The notes: generated by a model not told the origin, from the sequence alone. Shown: positions 28,090 through 37,354, counted from the first letter of the stretch. The stretch is 64,000 bases of DNA from JAGVSR01 sp963708775 (GCA_963708775.1 CAVPTI010000002.1:186001-250000); one strand, 5' to 3'. Translations and numbers: made by a program.

Positions 28090-29397
28090 ATGATTCCCCG
28101 CTACTCCCGGCCCGAGATGGTTCGCATCTGGGACCCAGAGACGCGCTATCGCATCTGGTTCGAGATCGAGAGCCATGCCGCTACGGCAATGGCGAACCTC
28201 GGTATCATCCCCAAAGAAGCGGCCGACATCATATGGAAGAAGGGGTCGCAGGCGCGCTTCGAAGTCGCCCGCATCGACGCCATCGAGCAGGTAACGAAGC
28301 ACGACGTGATCGCCTTCCTGACGCATTTGGCCGAAATCGTCGGACCTGAGGCGCGGTTCGTGCACCAAGGGATGACTTCGTCGGACGTACTCGACACGAC
28401 GCTCAATGTGCAGCTCGTGCGTGCCGCCGACATCCTGATCGCCGATATCGACCGGCTGCTTGAAGCGCTCAAGCTGCGCGCGTTCGAGCACCGGCTGACG
28501 CCGACGATCGGGCGCAGCCACGGCATCCACGCCGAGCCGACGACATTCGGCCTCAAGCTCGCCTGCGCTTATGCGGAATTCGAGCGCGCACGGGAGCGTC
28601 TCGTTGCAGCGCGCGAAGACGTGCGCACCTGCGCGATCTCCGGCGCGGTCGGCACGTTTGCCAATATCGACCCGCGGGTGGAAGCCTTCGTCGCTGAACG
28701 GATGGGCCTGAAGCCGGAACCGGTCTCGACGCAGGTCGTGCCGCGCGATCGCCATGCGATGTACTTCGCCACACTCGGCGTCGTGGCGTCGTCGGTGGAG
28801 CGGTTGGCGACGGAGATCCGCCATCTGCAGCGCACCGAGGTACTGGAGGCGGAGGAGTACTTCTCGCCAGGGCAGAAGGGTTCATCTGCCATGCCGCATA
28901 AGCGAAATCCGGTGCTGGCCGAAAATCTGACGGGTCTCGCTCGGATCGTACGCGGTTATGCCATGCCTGCCATGGAGAACGTGGCGCTGTGGCACGAGCG
29001 CGACATCTCGCATTCATCGGTGGAGCGTATGATCGGTCCGGATGCGACAGTGACGCTCGATTTCGCGCTCAACCGTCTGGCGGGCGTCATCGAGAAGCTC
29101 GTGATCTACCCCGAAAACATGAAAAAGAATCTCGACCGGCTCGGTGGCTTGCATAACTCTCAGCGCATTCTGCTGGCACTGACACAGGCCGGCGTGTCGC
29201 GTGAGGACGCCTACTCCATGGTGCAACGCAACGCTATGAAGACCTGGGAAGAGGGCAAGGACTTCCTGGCCGAATTGAAGTCGGACACGGAGGTCACTTC
29301 CAAAGTTGCGGTGAAGGATCTCGAGGCGATGTTCGACCTTGGCTACCACTTCAAGCACGTCGATACGATTTTCGATCGTGTTTTCGGTAAAGGCTAA
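28090..29397 (+). CDS. purB: Adenylosuccinate lyase
   Basis: Catalyses two beta-eliminations in purine synthesis: SAICAR to AICAR, and adenylosuccinate to AMP. The 435 residues match the shorter bacterial type. It begins MIPRYSRPEMVRIWDPETRY, and has TSSDVLDTTLN, the general-base region GRSHGIHAEPTTFG, and the fumarase/aspartase superfamily signature GSSAMPHKRNP in the mobile loop with the catalytic serine. The frame is open upstream to 27958, but homologous proteins begin at this ATG. It lies 3.4 kb upstream of purC, with GST, hydrolase and DUF1476 genes between. Confidence 0.95.
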   Translation: MIPRYSRPEMVRIWDPETRYRIWFEIESHAATAMANLGIIPKEAADIIWKKGSQARFEVARIDAIEQVTKHDVIAFLTHLAEIVGPEARFVHQGMTSSDVLDTTLNVQLVRAADILIADIDRLLEALKLRAFEHRLTPTIGRSHGIHAEPTTFGLKLACAYAEFERARERLVAAREDVRTCAISGAVGTFANIDPRVEAFVAERMGLKPEPVSTQVVPRDRHAMYFATLGVVASSVERLATEIRHLQRTEVLEAEEYFSPGQKGSSAMPHKRNPVLAENLTGLARIVRGYAMPAMENVALWHERDISHSSVERMIGPDATVTLDFALNRLAGVIEKLVIYPENMKKNLDRLGGLHNSQRILLALTQAGVSREDAYSMVQRNAMKTWEEGKDFLAELKSDTEVTSKVAVKDLEAMFDLGYHFKHVDTIFDRVFGKG

Positions 29398-29415
29398 GAG
29401 GTTGAGAGGTCCGTC

Positions 29416-30016
29416 ATGTATACTGTCATCGGCTCACTGCAGACGCGTGCATTGCGTGTCGTCTGGATGCTCGAAGAACTGGGGCAGCCCTATACGATCG
29501 ACCCGAAGCGTCCGCGTGATCCTGCTGTCATAGCGCTCAACCCGTCGGGCAAGGTGCCCGTGCTTGTCGATGAGGGCACGCCGATCTTCGACAGCGTCGC
29601 CATCTGCCAGTATCTCGCCGACAAACACGATCGGTTCACTTTTCCGTCCGGCACGATCGATCGCGCGCATCAGGACAGCTTCACTCAGTTCGCCGTAGAC
29701 GACGTGGAGGGTCCGCTCTGGACAGTGGCCAAGCACACGTTCGTGCTGCCGGAGGAGTATCGGGTGGCCGACGTCAAGCGCGCGTGCCAGTTCGACTTCG
29801 ATCGTGCGATGGTGGCACTCGGGACGCCGGCTCGGGAGCAAGCCTTACGTCATGGGCGAGGCCTTCACCGTACCCGATATCATCCTCGGCAACTGCCTTG
29901 GATGGGCGACCAGCATCAAGTGGCGCCTGCCGGAAGGGAACGTCAGCAGCTACTTCGATCGCATTCGCAATCGCCCTGCTTTTATGAAGGCGCTTGCGCT
30001 GCGCAGCGCGGCTTAG
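29416..30016 (+). CDS. Glutathione S-transferase family protein, interrupted by a frameshift
   Basis: Thioredoxin-fold plus helical GST, about 200 residues when repaired. The N-terminal domain has SLQTRALRVVWMLEELGQPY, NPSGKVPVLVDEG (cis-proline) and IFDSVAICQYLADK (glutathione gamma-glutamyl site). The helical domain ends with KPYVMGEAFTVPDIILGNCLGW, the conserved N-capping box. One extra base at about 29825-29830 shifts the frame between VALGT and RLGSKPYVMG. Deleting it gives a normal GST. It starts 18 bases after purB, which is a common arrangement of unrelated genes. Substrate unknown. Confidence 0.78.
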
Positions 30017-30148
30017 CGATCGGTTCTGAGATCACCGCTCGATGGGGCGGTGTTCCAGTACTGTTCACGTCTCGCCGCTTGTGGCAGACAGCAGGGAGAC
30101 CCACATCAGCCGGGGACGCGAGCAGGGCGGCCCGCAATTGCAGAGACT

Positions 30149-30772
30149 ATGAAAACATCCGAAGCCGACATTCTCATCATTCCAGGCTGGTCGAGTTCGG
30201 GGCCAGACCATTGGCAGACGCGCTGGGAGAAAAATCTCAAGACCGCGCGGCGTGTGGAGCAGGAGGATTGGATCCGGCCTGACAAAGATCAGTGGGTTGC
30301 GCGGATCGTTGAAGCGGCCGCGCAGTCGGTACGTCCGGTGGTGATTGTCGCGCACAGCCTGGGGACGGTTGCCGTTGCGCATGCGGGAGCAAAGCTTGCC
30401 CGCTTGCCCGCACCGCCCGTCGGTGCATTTCTGGTTGCGCCGGCGGACGTGGACAATGCCGCTGGTTGGCCCGTGACCGCGGGCGAGACGTTCGGCGCCT
30501 CGCAGGAGACGGGCTTCGCGCCCATGCCGAAATCTATCCTGCCCTTTCCTTCGGTGCTCGTCGCATCATCGAACGACCCGTACTGCTCGCTGGAGCGGGC
30601 TCGGGCGCTGGCCACGACGTGGGGCTCGACAGTCATCGAGAGCGGCGACGTTGGACACATCAATGTCGGCAGCGGACACGGGCCCTGGCCCGACGGCCTT
30701 CTCGCGTTCGGTATCTTCATGCAGCGGCTGTCGGCTGCGCCGGTGGCGCTGAAACGCACACCGGACGCGTGA
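30149..30772 (+). CDS. RBBP9/YdeN-family alpha/beta hydrolase
   Basis: Serine hydrolase of 207 residues with the compact RBBP9/YdeN fold. It begins with ILIIPGWSSSGPDHWQTRW, the diagnostic family start. The nucleophile elbow is VIVAHSLGTVAV (Ser in HSLG), the acid is the Asp of SSNDPYCS, and the base is the His of GDVGHINVGSGHGPWP. The substrate of this family is mostly unknown. ATG 30149 is chosen because it directly precedes the family start; upstream in-frame codons do not fit. Confidence 0.87.
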   Translation: MKTSEADILIIPGWSSSGPDHWQTRWEKNLKTARRVEQEDWIRPDKDQWVARIVEAAAQSVRPVVIVAHSLGTVAVAHAGAKLARLPAPPVGAFLVAPADVDNAAGWPVTAGETFGASQETGFAPMPKSILPFPSVLVASSNDPYCSLERARALATTWGSTVIESGDVGHINVGSGHGPWPDGLLAFGIFMQRLSAAPVALKRTPDA

Positions 30773-30796
30773 GTAAACGCCTGGGCCCGGCCACTG

Positions 30797-31123
30797 TTAC
30801 GAAGCGGGCTTTTCAAGATCGCTGACGGCCTTAGCCAGCGCTGAGTGCATCACGTTCCGAATGTCTTCATCCGAGACCGACAGGCCCTTGGCGACGAGGT
30901 CTGACTTCACCTTGCGGAAGACGTCGTCGTCACCTTTTTCTGCCAGGTCGGCTTTGCGCACGTCCTTGATGTAATCATCGAGAGCAGTGCCGGTCAGCCC
31001 CAGCAGTCCGCCGGCCCATTCCGCGAGAGCCTTATTGCGCCGGGATTCCGCTTTGAATTTCAGTTCGCTGTCGCGGGCGAACATATTCTCGTAGGCCTTT
31101 TCGCGCTTATCGAAAGTCGTCAT
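30797..31123 (-). CDS. F1-ATPase inhibitor zeta subunit (DUF1476)
   Basis: Small soluble protein of 108 residues matching DUF1476, shown in Paracoccus-type bacteria to be the zeta subunit that blocks ATP hydrolysis by F1. The inhibitory N-terminus is MTTFDKREKAYENMFARDSELKF, followed by a four-helix region with RNKALAEWAGGLLGLTG. It is predicted to insert into the catalytic interface of F1 and limit reverse rotation. It is divergent from purC; the same neighbourhood is common in Hyphomicrobiales. Confidence 0.9.
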   Translation of the reverse strand: MTTFDKREKAYENMFARDSELKFKAESRRNKALAEWAGGLLGLTGTALDDYIKDVRKADLAEKGDDDVFRKVKSDLVAKGLSVSDEDIRNVMHSALAKAVSDLEKPAS

Positions 31124-31476
31124 TCCGGCTCTCCACTGGGCGTGTTCTTGGATTGTTCTGGGCGAACTCGAGTTGCAGGTCGTCATCGCTCGGGGCCCGC
31201 ATCGCATGCTGCCTAGCCGGTCCCACATGACAAATCAACGGCTTGTGGCCGACATGAACCATTGCCCCTAATCAAGCGGCGGTGCGGCGTCGTTAAGATT
31301 GTTTCTCCCCCCGGTTCGGCTAGGGTCCGCAAAGTCGCTTTCGAATACCAGCGCGGCCCGGCCCCCTACCCAACAAGACGCAGAATTAACCTGCAACATC
31401 AAAGGGCAGTGTCTCGCAGTGCGTGTTGCCGACGTGTTGAGTGAGCATGAGCGTGATCGTCAAAGGACCAGGATCG
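31124..31476. other. Divergent intergenic stretch between DUF1476 and purC
   Basis: No gene is seen. It should hold the divergent promoters of the DUF1476 and purC genes. In-frame GTG (31441) and ATG (31447) codons near its right end could extend purC by ten to twelve residues. No purine-repressor or riboswitch element was recognised. Confidence 0.4.
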
Positions 31477-32265
31477 ATGAACAGGCGGCGGCGGATTTAC
31501 GAGGGCAAGGCGAAGGTACTCTACGAGGGACCCGAGCCCGGCACCTTGATCCAGCACTTCAAAGATGACGCGACCGCGTTCAATGCAAAGAAGCATGCCC
31601 TTATCGAAGGCAAGGGCGTGCTCAACAATCGCATTTCCGAATACATCTTCTCGCGCCTCGGCGACATCGGCGTTCCGACACACTTCATCAAGCGGCTCAA
31701 CATGCGTGAGCAATTGATCCGCGAGGTTGAGATTGTACCGCTGGAAGTCGTCGTGCGCAACGTTGCTGCGGGATCTTTGGCAACGCGGCTTGGCCTCGAA
31801 GAGGGCACGCAGCTGCCGCGCTCGATTATCGAGTTCTATTACAAGGCTGATGCGCTGAACGATCCGATGGTTTCGGAAGAGCACATCACCGCGTTTGGCT
31901 GGGCCACTCCGGCCGAGATCGACGAGATCATGCAGCTCGCGCTGCGTATCAACGACTTTCTCGTCGGCCTGTTTCTCGGCATCGGCATCCGCCTCGTGGA
32001 CTTCAAGGTCGAGTTTGGCCGCTTGTGGGACAATGAGCAGATGCGGATCGTGCTCGCAGACGAGATCAGCCCCGACTGCTGCCGTCTGTGGGACATCACG
32101 TCGGGCGACAAGCTCGACAAGGATCGCTTCCGCCGTGACCTTGGTGGCGTGCTGGAGGCCTATCAGGAAGTCGCTCGTCGCCTCGGTGTGCTTACGGAGA
32201 ACCCGCGTCCGAAGGGCTCGGGACCGGTGCTGGTTGCGTCCAATCCCACGGGTAAACCCAACTAA
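31477..32265 (+). CDS. purC: Phosphoribosylaminoimidazole-succinocarboxamide synthase
   Basis: SAICAR synthetase: joins aspartate to CAIR with ATP. The 262-residue form begins MNRRRRIYEGKAKVLYEG, the usual N-terminus in related bacteria, which is why ATG 31477 is chosen over 31441/31447. Conserved blocks include LIQHFKDDATAFN, GVLNNRISEYIF, VEIVPLEVVVRN and VLADEISPDCCRLWD. Downstream, purS follows after 83 bases in the same direction, giving a purC-purS-x-y-purQ cluster. Confidence 0.95.
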   Translation: MNRRRRIYEGKAKVLYEGPEPGTLIQHFKDDATAFNAKKHALIEGKGVLNNRISEYIFSRLGDIGVPTHFIKRLNMREQLIREVEIVPLEVVVRNVAAGSLATRLGLEEGTQLPRSIIEFYYKADALNDPMVSEEHITAFGWATPAEIDEIMQLALRINDFLVGLFLGIGIRLVDFKVEFGRLWDNEQMRIVLADEISPDCCRLWDITSGDKLDKDRFRRDLGGVLEAYQEVARRLGVLTENPRPKGSGPVLVASNPTGKPN

Positions 32266-32348
32266 CTGCGGCTTCGATCAACCGGCAGCCGACTACCGAA
32301 GACACTCGGCTGGCTGCGGTTGCCGATTTCCGGCTGCCGGAGACTGAC

Positions 32349-32591
32349 ATGAAGGCCCTTATCCGCATCACACTGAAGAACGGCGTGCTCGATCCCCAGG
32401 GGAAGGCGATCGAAGGGGCCGTGCGCGGTCTTGGCATCTCCGGCGTCGGCGACGTGCGGCAGGGCAAGTTCATCGAAGTGCAACTCGACGAGACCGATCA
32501 GGCGAAGGCCAAGGTCATTGTTGAGCAGATGTGCAAGGACCTCCTCGCGAACACCGTGATCGAGAATTACGCCTACGATCTTGTTCCATGA
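32349..32591 (+). CDS. purS: FGAM synthase subunit PurS
   Basis: Eighty-residue subunit that joins PurL and PurQ in the three-part phosphoribosylformylglycinamidine synthase. It reads MKALIRITLKNGVLDPQGKAIEG, then LGISGVGDVRQGKFIEV, both family hallmarks, and ends with VIENYAYDLVP. Its stop codon overlaps the ATG of the next small ORF (ATGA). purQ is present two genes on; purL is not in the window. Confidence 0.94.
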   Translation: MKALIRITLKNGVLDPQGKAIEGAVRGLGISGVGDVRQGKFIEVQLDETDQAKAKVIVEQMCKDLLANTVIENYAYDLVP

Positions 32592-32716
32592 GCGGTTCGG
32601 GTGCCGGCGAGGACGAGCGTCGCGCCATCAGGTTCATGGTCTTGAAATTCGTGGTTTTCGCGTTGCTTCCGGTCGCAGCTGCGGCGGCCATTGTTTACCT
32701 GACGTTTCCCCAGTGA
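32588..32716 (+). CDS. Small single-pass membrane protein inside the purS-purQ cluster
   Basis: A 42-residue protein: a short charged N-terminus (GAGEDERRAIRF) followed by one hydrophobic helix (VFALLPVAAAAAIVYLTF). Its ATG overlaps the purS stop (ATGA) and its own stop is one base before the next ATG, so it is translationally coupled on both sides, good evidence that it is real. A similar small membrane protein next to purS is known to me from other Hyphomicrobiales annotations; its role is unknown. Confidence 0.65.
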   Translation: MSGSGAGEDERRAIRFMVLKFVVFALLPVAAAAAIVYLTFPQ

Positions 32717-32717
32717 C

Positions 32718-33233
32718 ATGACCAAGCTGGCTGCGACTTTGACGATCCTGATGGTCCTGGCTCCGGCTCTGGCCTTTGCGGCTGAACCGGGGAAGTCTGG
32801 TCCTCCACTGGCCGCGCTGACGCTCATCGTAGCGAAGCCGGTTGCGTTAGATTGCCAAACCAAGTCCGTGGTTGTTGCGGAGAACGCGGCCAATGCCACT
32901 AGCGGTCAGCTGAAGCTGACGCTGTTGCTCAAGAACGAAACCCCGAAGCCTGCGACGGGTTCGTGGCGCATCGCAGGTGTCGGGCCGGAGCACACCGGGT
33001 CATTGGGTGGACGCGAAGCCAAGACGTGTGCGGAGGCCTGTCCTCTGCGTGTTGCGGTGGATGGGAATATCGAACTCTGGTCTCCCGCTCCCAAGGGCGT
33101 TGACCAGCTCGCGGCCGGGGAGAAGCTGCTGCTGGCTGTGGTGAAAGCCGATACGCTCGCCTTGCGTGCGACCACGTTCAGCGGCAAAGAAATCGAAAGC
33201 CTTGAAGAAGGCACCTGCAGGATCGGATCGTGA
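32718..33233 (+). CDS. Secreted protein of unknown function between purS and purQ
   Basis: Protein of 171 residues with a signal peptide (LAATLTILMVLAPALAFA, cleaved after AFA). The mature part contains four cysteines (ALDCQTK, KTCAEACPL, EGTCRIG), likely two disulfides, and beta-strand-rich sequence. I do not recognise a family. Its stop overlaps the purQ start (TGATG) and its start is one base from the preceding stop, so it is a fully embedded member of the purine cluster although it is exported. No link to purine synthesis is known. Confidence 0.65.
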   Translation: MTKLAATLTILMVLAPALAFAAEPGKSGPPLAALTLIVAKPVALDCQTKSVVVAENAANATSGQLKLTLLLKNETPKPATGSWRIAGVGPEHTGSLGGREAKTCAEACPLRVAVDGNIELWSPAPKGVDQLAAGEKLLLAVVKADTLALRATTFSGKEIESLEEGTCRIGS

Positions 33234-33934
33234 TGAAAGCCTCTGTCATCGTTTTTCCCGGATCGAACTGCGACCGTGACGTGAAGGTCGCGATCGAGCG
33301 AATTACAGGTTTTGCGCCGAATATGGTCTGGCATGGTGACGCCAGCGTCCCGTCCTCCGATCTGATCGTGCTGCCCGGCGGTTTCTCCTATGGCGATTAC
33401 CTGCGCTGCGGGGCCATGGCCGCTCATTCGCCAATCATGAAGGACGTGATCGCGAAGGCGAAGGCCGGCACGCCAGTGCTCGGGATCTGCAACGGTTTCC
33501 AGGTGCTTTGCGAGTCCGGGCTGCTGCCGGGCGTGCTGATGCGTAACCGCTCACTCAAGTTCATCTGCAAGGACGTGCATCTGCGCACGGAGCGAGACGA
33601 CACATTTTTCTCACGCTGCTACCGCAAGGGTGAGGTCATCAAGGTTCCGATCGCGCATGCGGAAGGCAACTATTTCGCCGACAGCGAAACGCTGGACCGC
33701 CTCGAGGGCGAAGGACGCGTTGCTTTCCGCTATTGCGATGAAGCCGGCACGGTCAGCGATGCGACGTCGCCCAACGGCGCCCAGCGCAACATTGCCGGCA
33801 TCACGGATCCAACGGGCCGCATTCTTGGAATGATGCCGCATCCCGAACGGTTGTATGAGGCTGCGCTGGGTGGCACCGACGGCCGCCGCATCTTCGAGAG
33901 CGCGGTGATCAGTTTGTCAGCGGACGCGGCTTGA
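33233..33934 (+). CDS. purQ: FGAM synthase glutaminase subunit PurQ
   Basis: Class I glutamine amidotransferase that supplies ammonia to PurL. The 233-residue protein begins KASVIVFPGSNCDRDV, carries the oxyanion GGFSYGDYLRCGA, the nucleophile elbow VLGICNGFQVL (catalytic Cys), and the catalytic His-x-Glu in MMPHPERLYE. ATG 33233 overlaps the upstream stop. In most relatives purL follows; here the next gene is on the opposite strand, so PurL must be encoded elsewhere. Confidence 0.95.
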   Translation: MKASVIVFPGSNCDRDVKVAIERITGFAPNMVWHGDASVPSSDLIVLPGGFSYGDYLRCGAMAAHSPIMKDVIAKAKAGTPVLGICNGFQVLCESGLLPGVLMRNRSLKFICKDVHLRTERDDTFFSRCYRKGEVIKVPIAHAEGNYFADSETLDRLEGEGRVAFRYCDEAGTVSDATSPNGAQRNIAGITDPTGRILGMMPHPERLYEAALGGTDGRRIFESAVISLSADAA

Positions 33935-33986
33935 GGACGGTGCGTGTAGTCGGCACCAATTAGTGGCGGTTGGGGCAGCACCAGCG

Positions 33987-34476
33987 CTACCTCTCCTCGC
34001 GCACCATGCGCGCCGGCACATTGATGTCGAAGTGATGAACGGTTTCCTTGAGGCCTAGCGAAATCGTAGAGTGCGATGGCCGGTCCATCCTCCAGATCGG
34101 CCTGAACGAAGATGACGTAGGCGCCGCGTTCGGCGGCGAGACGCTGCAAATGCTGAATGAGCAGTGTGGCGATGCCTCGCCTGCGCACGTCTTCCAGAAC
34201 GCCAAGGTCGTAAATATAGACTTCACTTCGTTCTTGTTCGAACTTCTCGAGCACGTAGGCGGCCAGGCCGCCGACGATACGTCCGTCAGTCTCTGACACG
34301 AGCACAATGAAGCCGGGATTGGCGAGCAGCCGTTCCAGGTAGGATTTTCTGGGTATTGCGCCGAGATAAGCCTCTGGCTGCTCGAAGACATTGGCGAAGA
34401 CTGCGAGTAGCTGCGTGAGCTCAGCAGTGTCCCCCGGCCCGAGTTGGCGGATCATCGTTTGTAAGTGGCCCATCAT
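33987..34476 (-). CDS. AAC(3)-I-like aminoglycoside N-acetyltransferase, interrupted by a frameshift
   Basis: GNAT-fold acetyltransferase of about 160 residues. The sequence GGLAAYVLEKFEQERSEVYIYDLGV and RRRGIATLLIQHLQ (acetyl-CoA loop), then GAYVIFVQADLEDGPAIALYD and, in the next frame, LGLKETVHHFDI, matches the AAC(3)-I family block by block. Family members acetylate the 3-amino group of gentamicin-type drugs, but environmental homologues need not confer resistance. The break is one extra base in the three-base run at 34061-34063, between ALYD and SLGLKE. Start: ATG 34476, 34473 or 34455. It is divergent from dnaB, with its start region 125 bases from it. Confidence 0.75.
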
Positions 34477-34600
34477 CGGTACGCCTGTTCGAGTTGCTGC
34501 GACCCCTCTGTGGATAGCTGGGATAGCTCTCGCTTGACGAGGCCTCTGGGTGTGATTCGGATCTGCCCGGCGGGGGCGGACTCGGAGTAGCACTTGAGGC

Positions 34601-36119
34601 ATGGCAGAACCCGTATTCCTCCCCACCGAGAAACTGCGCGCCGTGGCGAATGCCACCGAGCCCGTAAATTTTCGTCAGGTGCCCCATAACATCGAAGCCG
34701 AGCAGGCTTTGCTGGGTGCCATCCTCGTCAACAACGAGGCGCTCGATCGTGTGACCGACTTCCTCGAGCCGGTCCATTTCTACGATCCGCTGCATGCGGA
34801 AATCTATGAGACGGCGACGAAGCTCATCCAGGCCGGCAAGCAGGCGACACCCGTCACGCTCAAGACGTTCTTTGAGAACGCAGAGCCGATCGGTCCGAAC
34901 ATGACCGTGCCGCAGTACCTCGGGCGGTTGGCTGCCAGCGCCACGACGATCATCAACGCGCACGACTATGGCCAGACGATTTATGATCTGGCCATCCGGC
35001 GCAACCTGATCGTCATCGGCGAAGACCTCGTCAATGTCGCGTTTGACAGCCCCGTCGATCACTCTCCCGACGAGCAGATCGCGGAGGTGGAGGGCAAGCT
35101 CTACGCGCTCGCCGAAAAGGGCAAGTATGGGCAAGGGCTTCTTGTCGTTCGGCACGGCGCTGACGCATGCGATCGAAATGGCGAATAGCGCCTACGAGCG
35201 CGACGGGCACCTCTCCGGCATCTCGACGGGGCTCACCGATCTCGATTCCAAACTCGGTGGCCTGCAATCATCCGACCTCATCATTCTCGCCGGGCGACCG
35301 TCGATGGGTAAGACGGCGCTGGTGACGAACATCGCTTACAACGTGGCGAAAGCTTATCGCGCAGAGATCCAGCCCAACGGGGAAGAAAAGACCATCGACG
35401 GGGCGAAGGTCGGGTTCTTCTCGCTGGAAATGTCGGCCGAGCAGCTCGCCACACGAATTCTTTCCGAACAGGCCGAGATCGCATCGGAGAAAATCCGGCG
35501 CGGGATGATCACGCAGGAAGAGTTCAGCAAGCTCGTCGTCGTATCGCAGGAAATGAGCCGAGCGCCGCTGTTCATCGACCAGACCGGCGGCATCACGGTG
35601 GCGCAGCTGGCGGCACGGGCGCGCAAGTTGAAGCGGCAGCATGGCCTCGGCCTGCTGATCATCGACTACCTGCAGCTGCTGGCGGGATCGTCGAAATCGT
35701 CGAGCGCCAACCGCGTGCAGGAAATCACCGAGATCACCACGGGTCTCAAGGCGCTGGCGAAGGAGTTGCAGGTCCCGATCATCGCGCTGTCGCAGCTGTC
35801 GCGCGCGGTCGAGCAGCGCGAAGACAAGCGTCCGCAGCTCTCGGACCTGCGCGAATCAGGATCGATCGAGCAGGACGCGGACGTCGTCATGTTCGTGTTC
35901 CGTGAAGAATACTACGTCGAGCGCCTCAAGCCCAACGAGAGCGATCCGAAGTTCCAGGAATGGCAGCAGAAGATGATGCAGGTGTCGGGTAAGGCCGAGG
36001 TCATCATCGGCAAGCAGCGCCATGGACCCGTCGGCACGGTGCCGTTGTCATTCGAGAGCCAGTTTACGCGGTTTGGCAATCTCGCCCGCGATGCCTGGAT
36101 GCCCGAGCGCATGGAATAA
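34601..36119 (+). CDS. dnaB: Replicative DNA helicase, interrupted by a single-base frameshift
   Basis: Hexameric helicase that unwinds the chromosome at the fork. The N-terminal domain (VPHNIEAEQALLGAILVNN) lies in one frame to about 35130. The RecA-like domain, in the next frame, has ISTGLTDLDSKLGGLQ, Walker A GRPSMGKTA, FFSLEMSAEQL, Walker B LGLLIIDYLQLL, and SDLRESGSIEQDADVV. The break is in KGKYG: a third G in the run 35129-35131. Removing it joins EKGKYG to KGFLSFGTAL and gives a normal length of about 505 residues. dnaB is essential and single-copy, so a sequence error is by far the most likely cause. It leads the dnaB-alr-radA-cvpA-purF cluster. Confidence 0.92.
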
Positions 36120-36127
36120 CAGCACGC

Positions 36128-37354
36128 ATGGCCGAACCTGTGGCAGCCGCGACCTCGCAACGGGCGCAAGGGTGTGCCAAAGACTTTTGGATGACGCTAC
36201 CTGAACCCAAGATAGCCCCTGTTGCGCCGGAGCTGATGACGATCCCCGCGTCCGAGACCGGCGTGCTGAGGATCGACCTCAATGCGATCGCCGGCAACTG
36301 GCGATCGCTGTCCGATCAGGTTCGTCCGGCCGAGTGCGGCGCTGTGGTCAAGGCCGATGCCTATGGTCTCGGTATCGCTCGCGTGTTGCCTGCGCTCGTC
36401 GCTGCCGGCTGCAAATCGTTCTTTGTCGCGACGCCGGGTGAAGCAGCAGATGCGCGGGCACTCGAGGGCTCAGCACGGATCTTCGTGCTCGATGGACTTT
36501 TCCCGGGAGCCGCGGATGCCGTGCTGGGTGCTGGCGCCATTCCGTGTCTTGCAAGCCTCGCAGAGGTCGAAGAGTGGTCCGCTCACGCGCGACGGATCGG
36601 AGCGCGGCTTGCGACGGCGCTGCATGTAGACAGTGGCCTCAACCGGTTGGGACTTCCCGCCGCCGAAGTCGCCAAGCTGGTAGCACGTCCCGATCTGCTG
36701 GCCTCGCTCGATGTCGTGCTCGTCATGAGCCATCTGGCGTCAGCCGATGATCCGGCAGATCCGACGAATGCTGCCCAGCATCATGCATTCGACGAGCTGA
36801 GGCGAATGCTTCCTGCGGCGCAAGCCTCACTCGCCGCGTCCGACGGGTTGATGCTCGGCGGGGCCTTTCACTTCGATCTCGTTCGGCCAGGCTATGCGCT
36901 GTACGGCGGCCAGGCTTTTCGCGGGGCGCGATCGCCCGTTGCGGCGGTCGTTTCGCTATTCACGCGCGTGCTGCAGGTGCGCGACGTGATGCCGGGAGGA
37001 GCGGTCGGGTATTCTGGCTCGTGGCGCGCACCGCGGCCGAGTCGGATTGCAACGCTCGCCACTGGATATGCCGACGGATACGCCCGCTCGGCGAGCGCGG
37101 CATCGGGATCTCCGGGCGGGTCGGTTGTCATCCACGGTGCGCGGTTGCCCGTGGTCGGGCGGGTGTCGATGGATCTGATCACGGTCGATGTCACCGACTG
37201 CGCGGTGCCGGTCACGCGCGGGGACACCGCCGAAGTGCTCGGGGCCACGCTGCCGCTCGAGACGGTGGGGGCCGAGGCGCGGACCATTGGTTATGAGGTT
37301 CTGACAAGGCTCGGCCAGCGTTACAGCCGTGTTTACGTCGGAGGCGGCGCTTAG
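36128..37354 (+). CDS. alr: Alanine racemase
   Basis: PLP enzyme making D-alanine for peptidoglycan. The 408-residue frame contains the PLP lysine in AVVKADAYGLG, HVDSGLNRLG, VMSHLASADDP, FDLVRPGYALYGG, and in the C-terminal beta-barrel VGYSGSWRA with the second catalytic tyrosine, and GRVSMDLITVDVT. The first 45 residues lack family conservation; starts at 36128, 36191 and 36236 are all possible, the last closest to usual length. Its stop is directly followed by the radA ATG. Confidence 0.92.
   Translation: MAEPVAAATSQRAQGCAKDFWMTLPEPKIAPVAPELMTIPASETGVLRIDLNAIAGNWRSLSDQVRPAECGAVVKADAYGLGIARVLPALVAAGCKSFFVATPGEAADARALEGSARIFVLDGLFPGAADAVLGAGAIPCLASLAEVEEWSAHARRIGARLATALHVDSGLNRLGLPAAEVAKLVARPDLLASLDVVLVMSHLASADDPADPTNAAQHHAFDELRRMLPAAQASLAASDGLMLGGAFHFDLVRPGYALYGGQAFRGARSPVAAVVSLFTRVLQVRDVMPGGAVGYSGSWRAPRPSRIATLATGYADGYARSASAASGSPGGSVVIHGARLPVVGRVSMDLITVDVTDCAVPVTRGDTAEVLGATLPLETVGAEARTIGYEVLTRLGQRYSRVYVGGGA

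Noticed and set aside
35120..35140. Programmed ribosomal frameshift in dnaB
   Set aside because: No slippery heptamer or stimulating structure is apparent, and similar one-base errors occur throughout the window.
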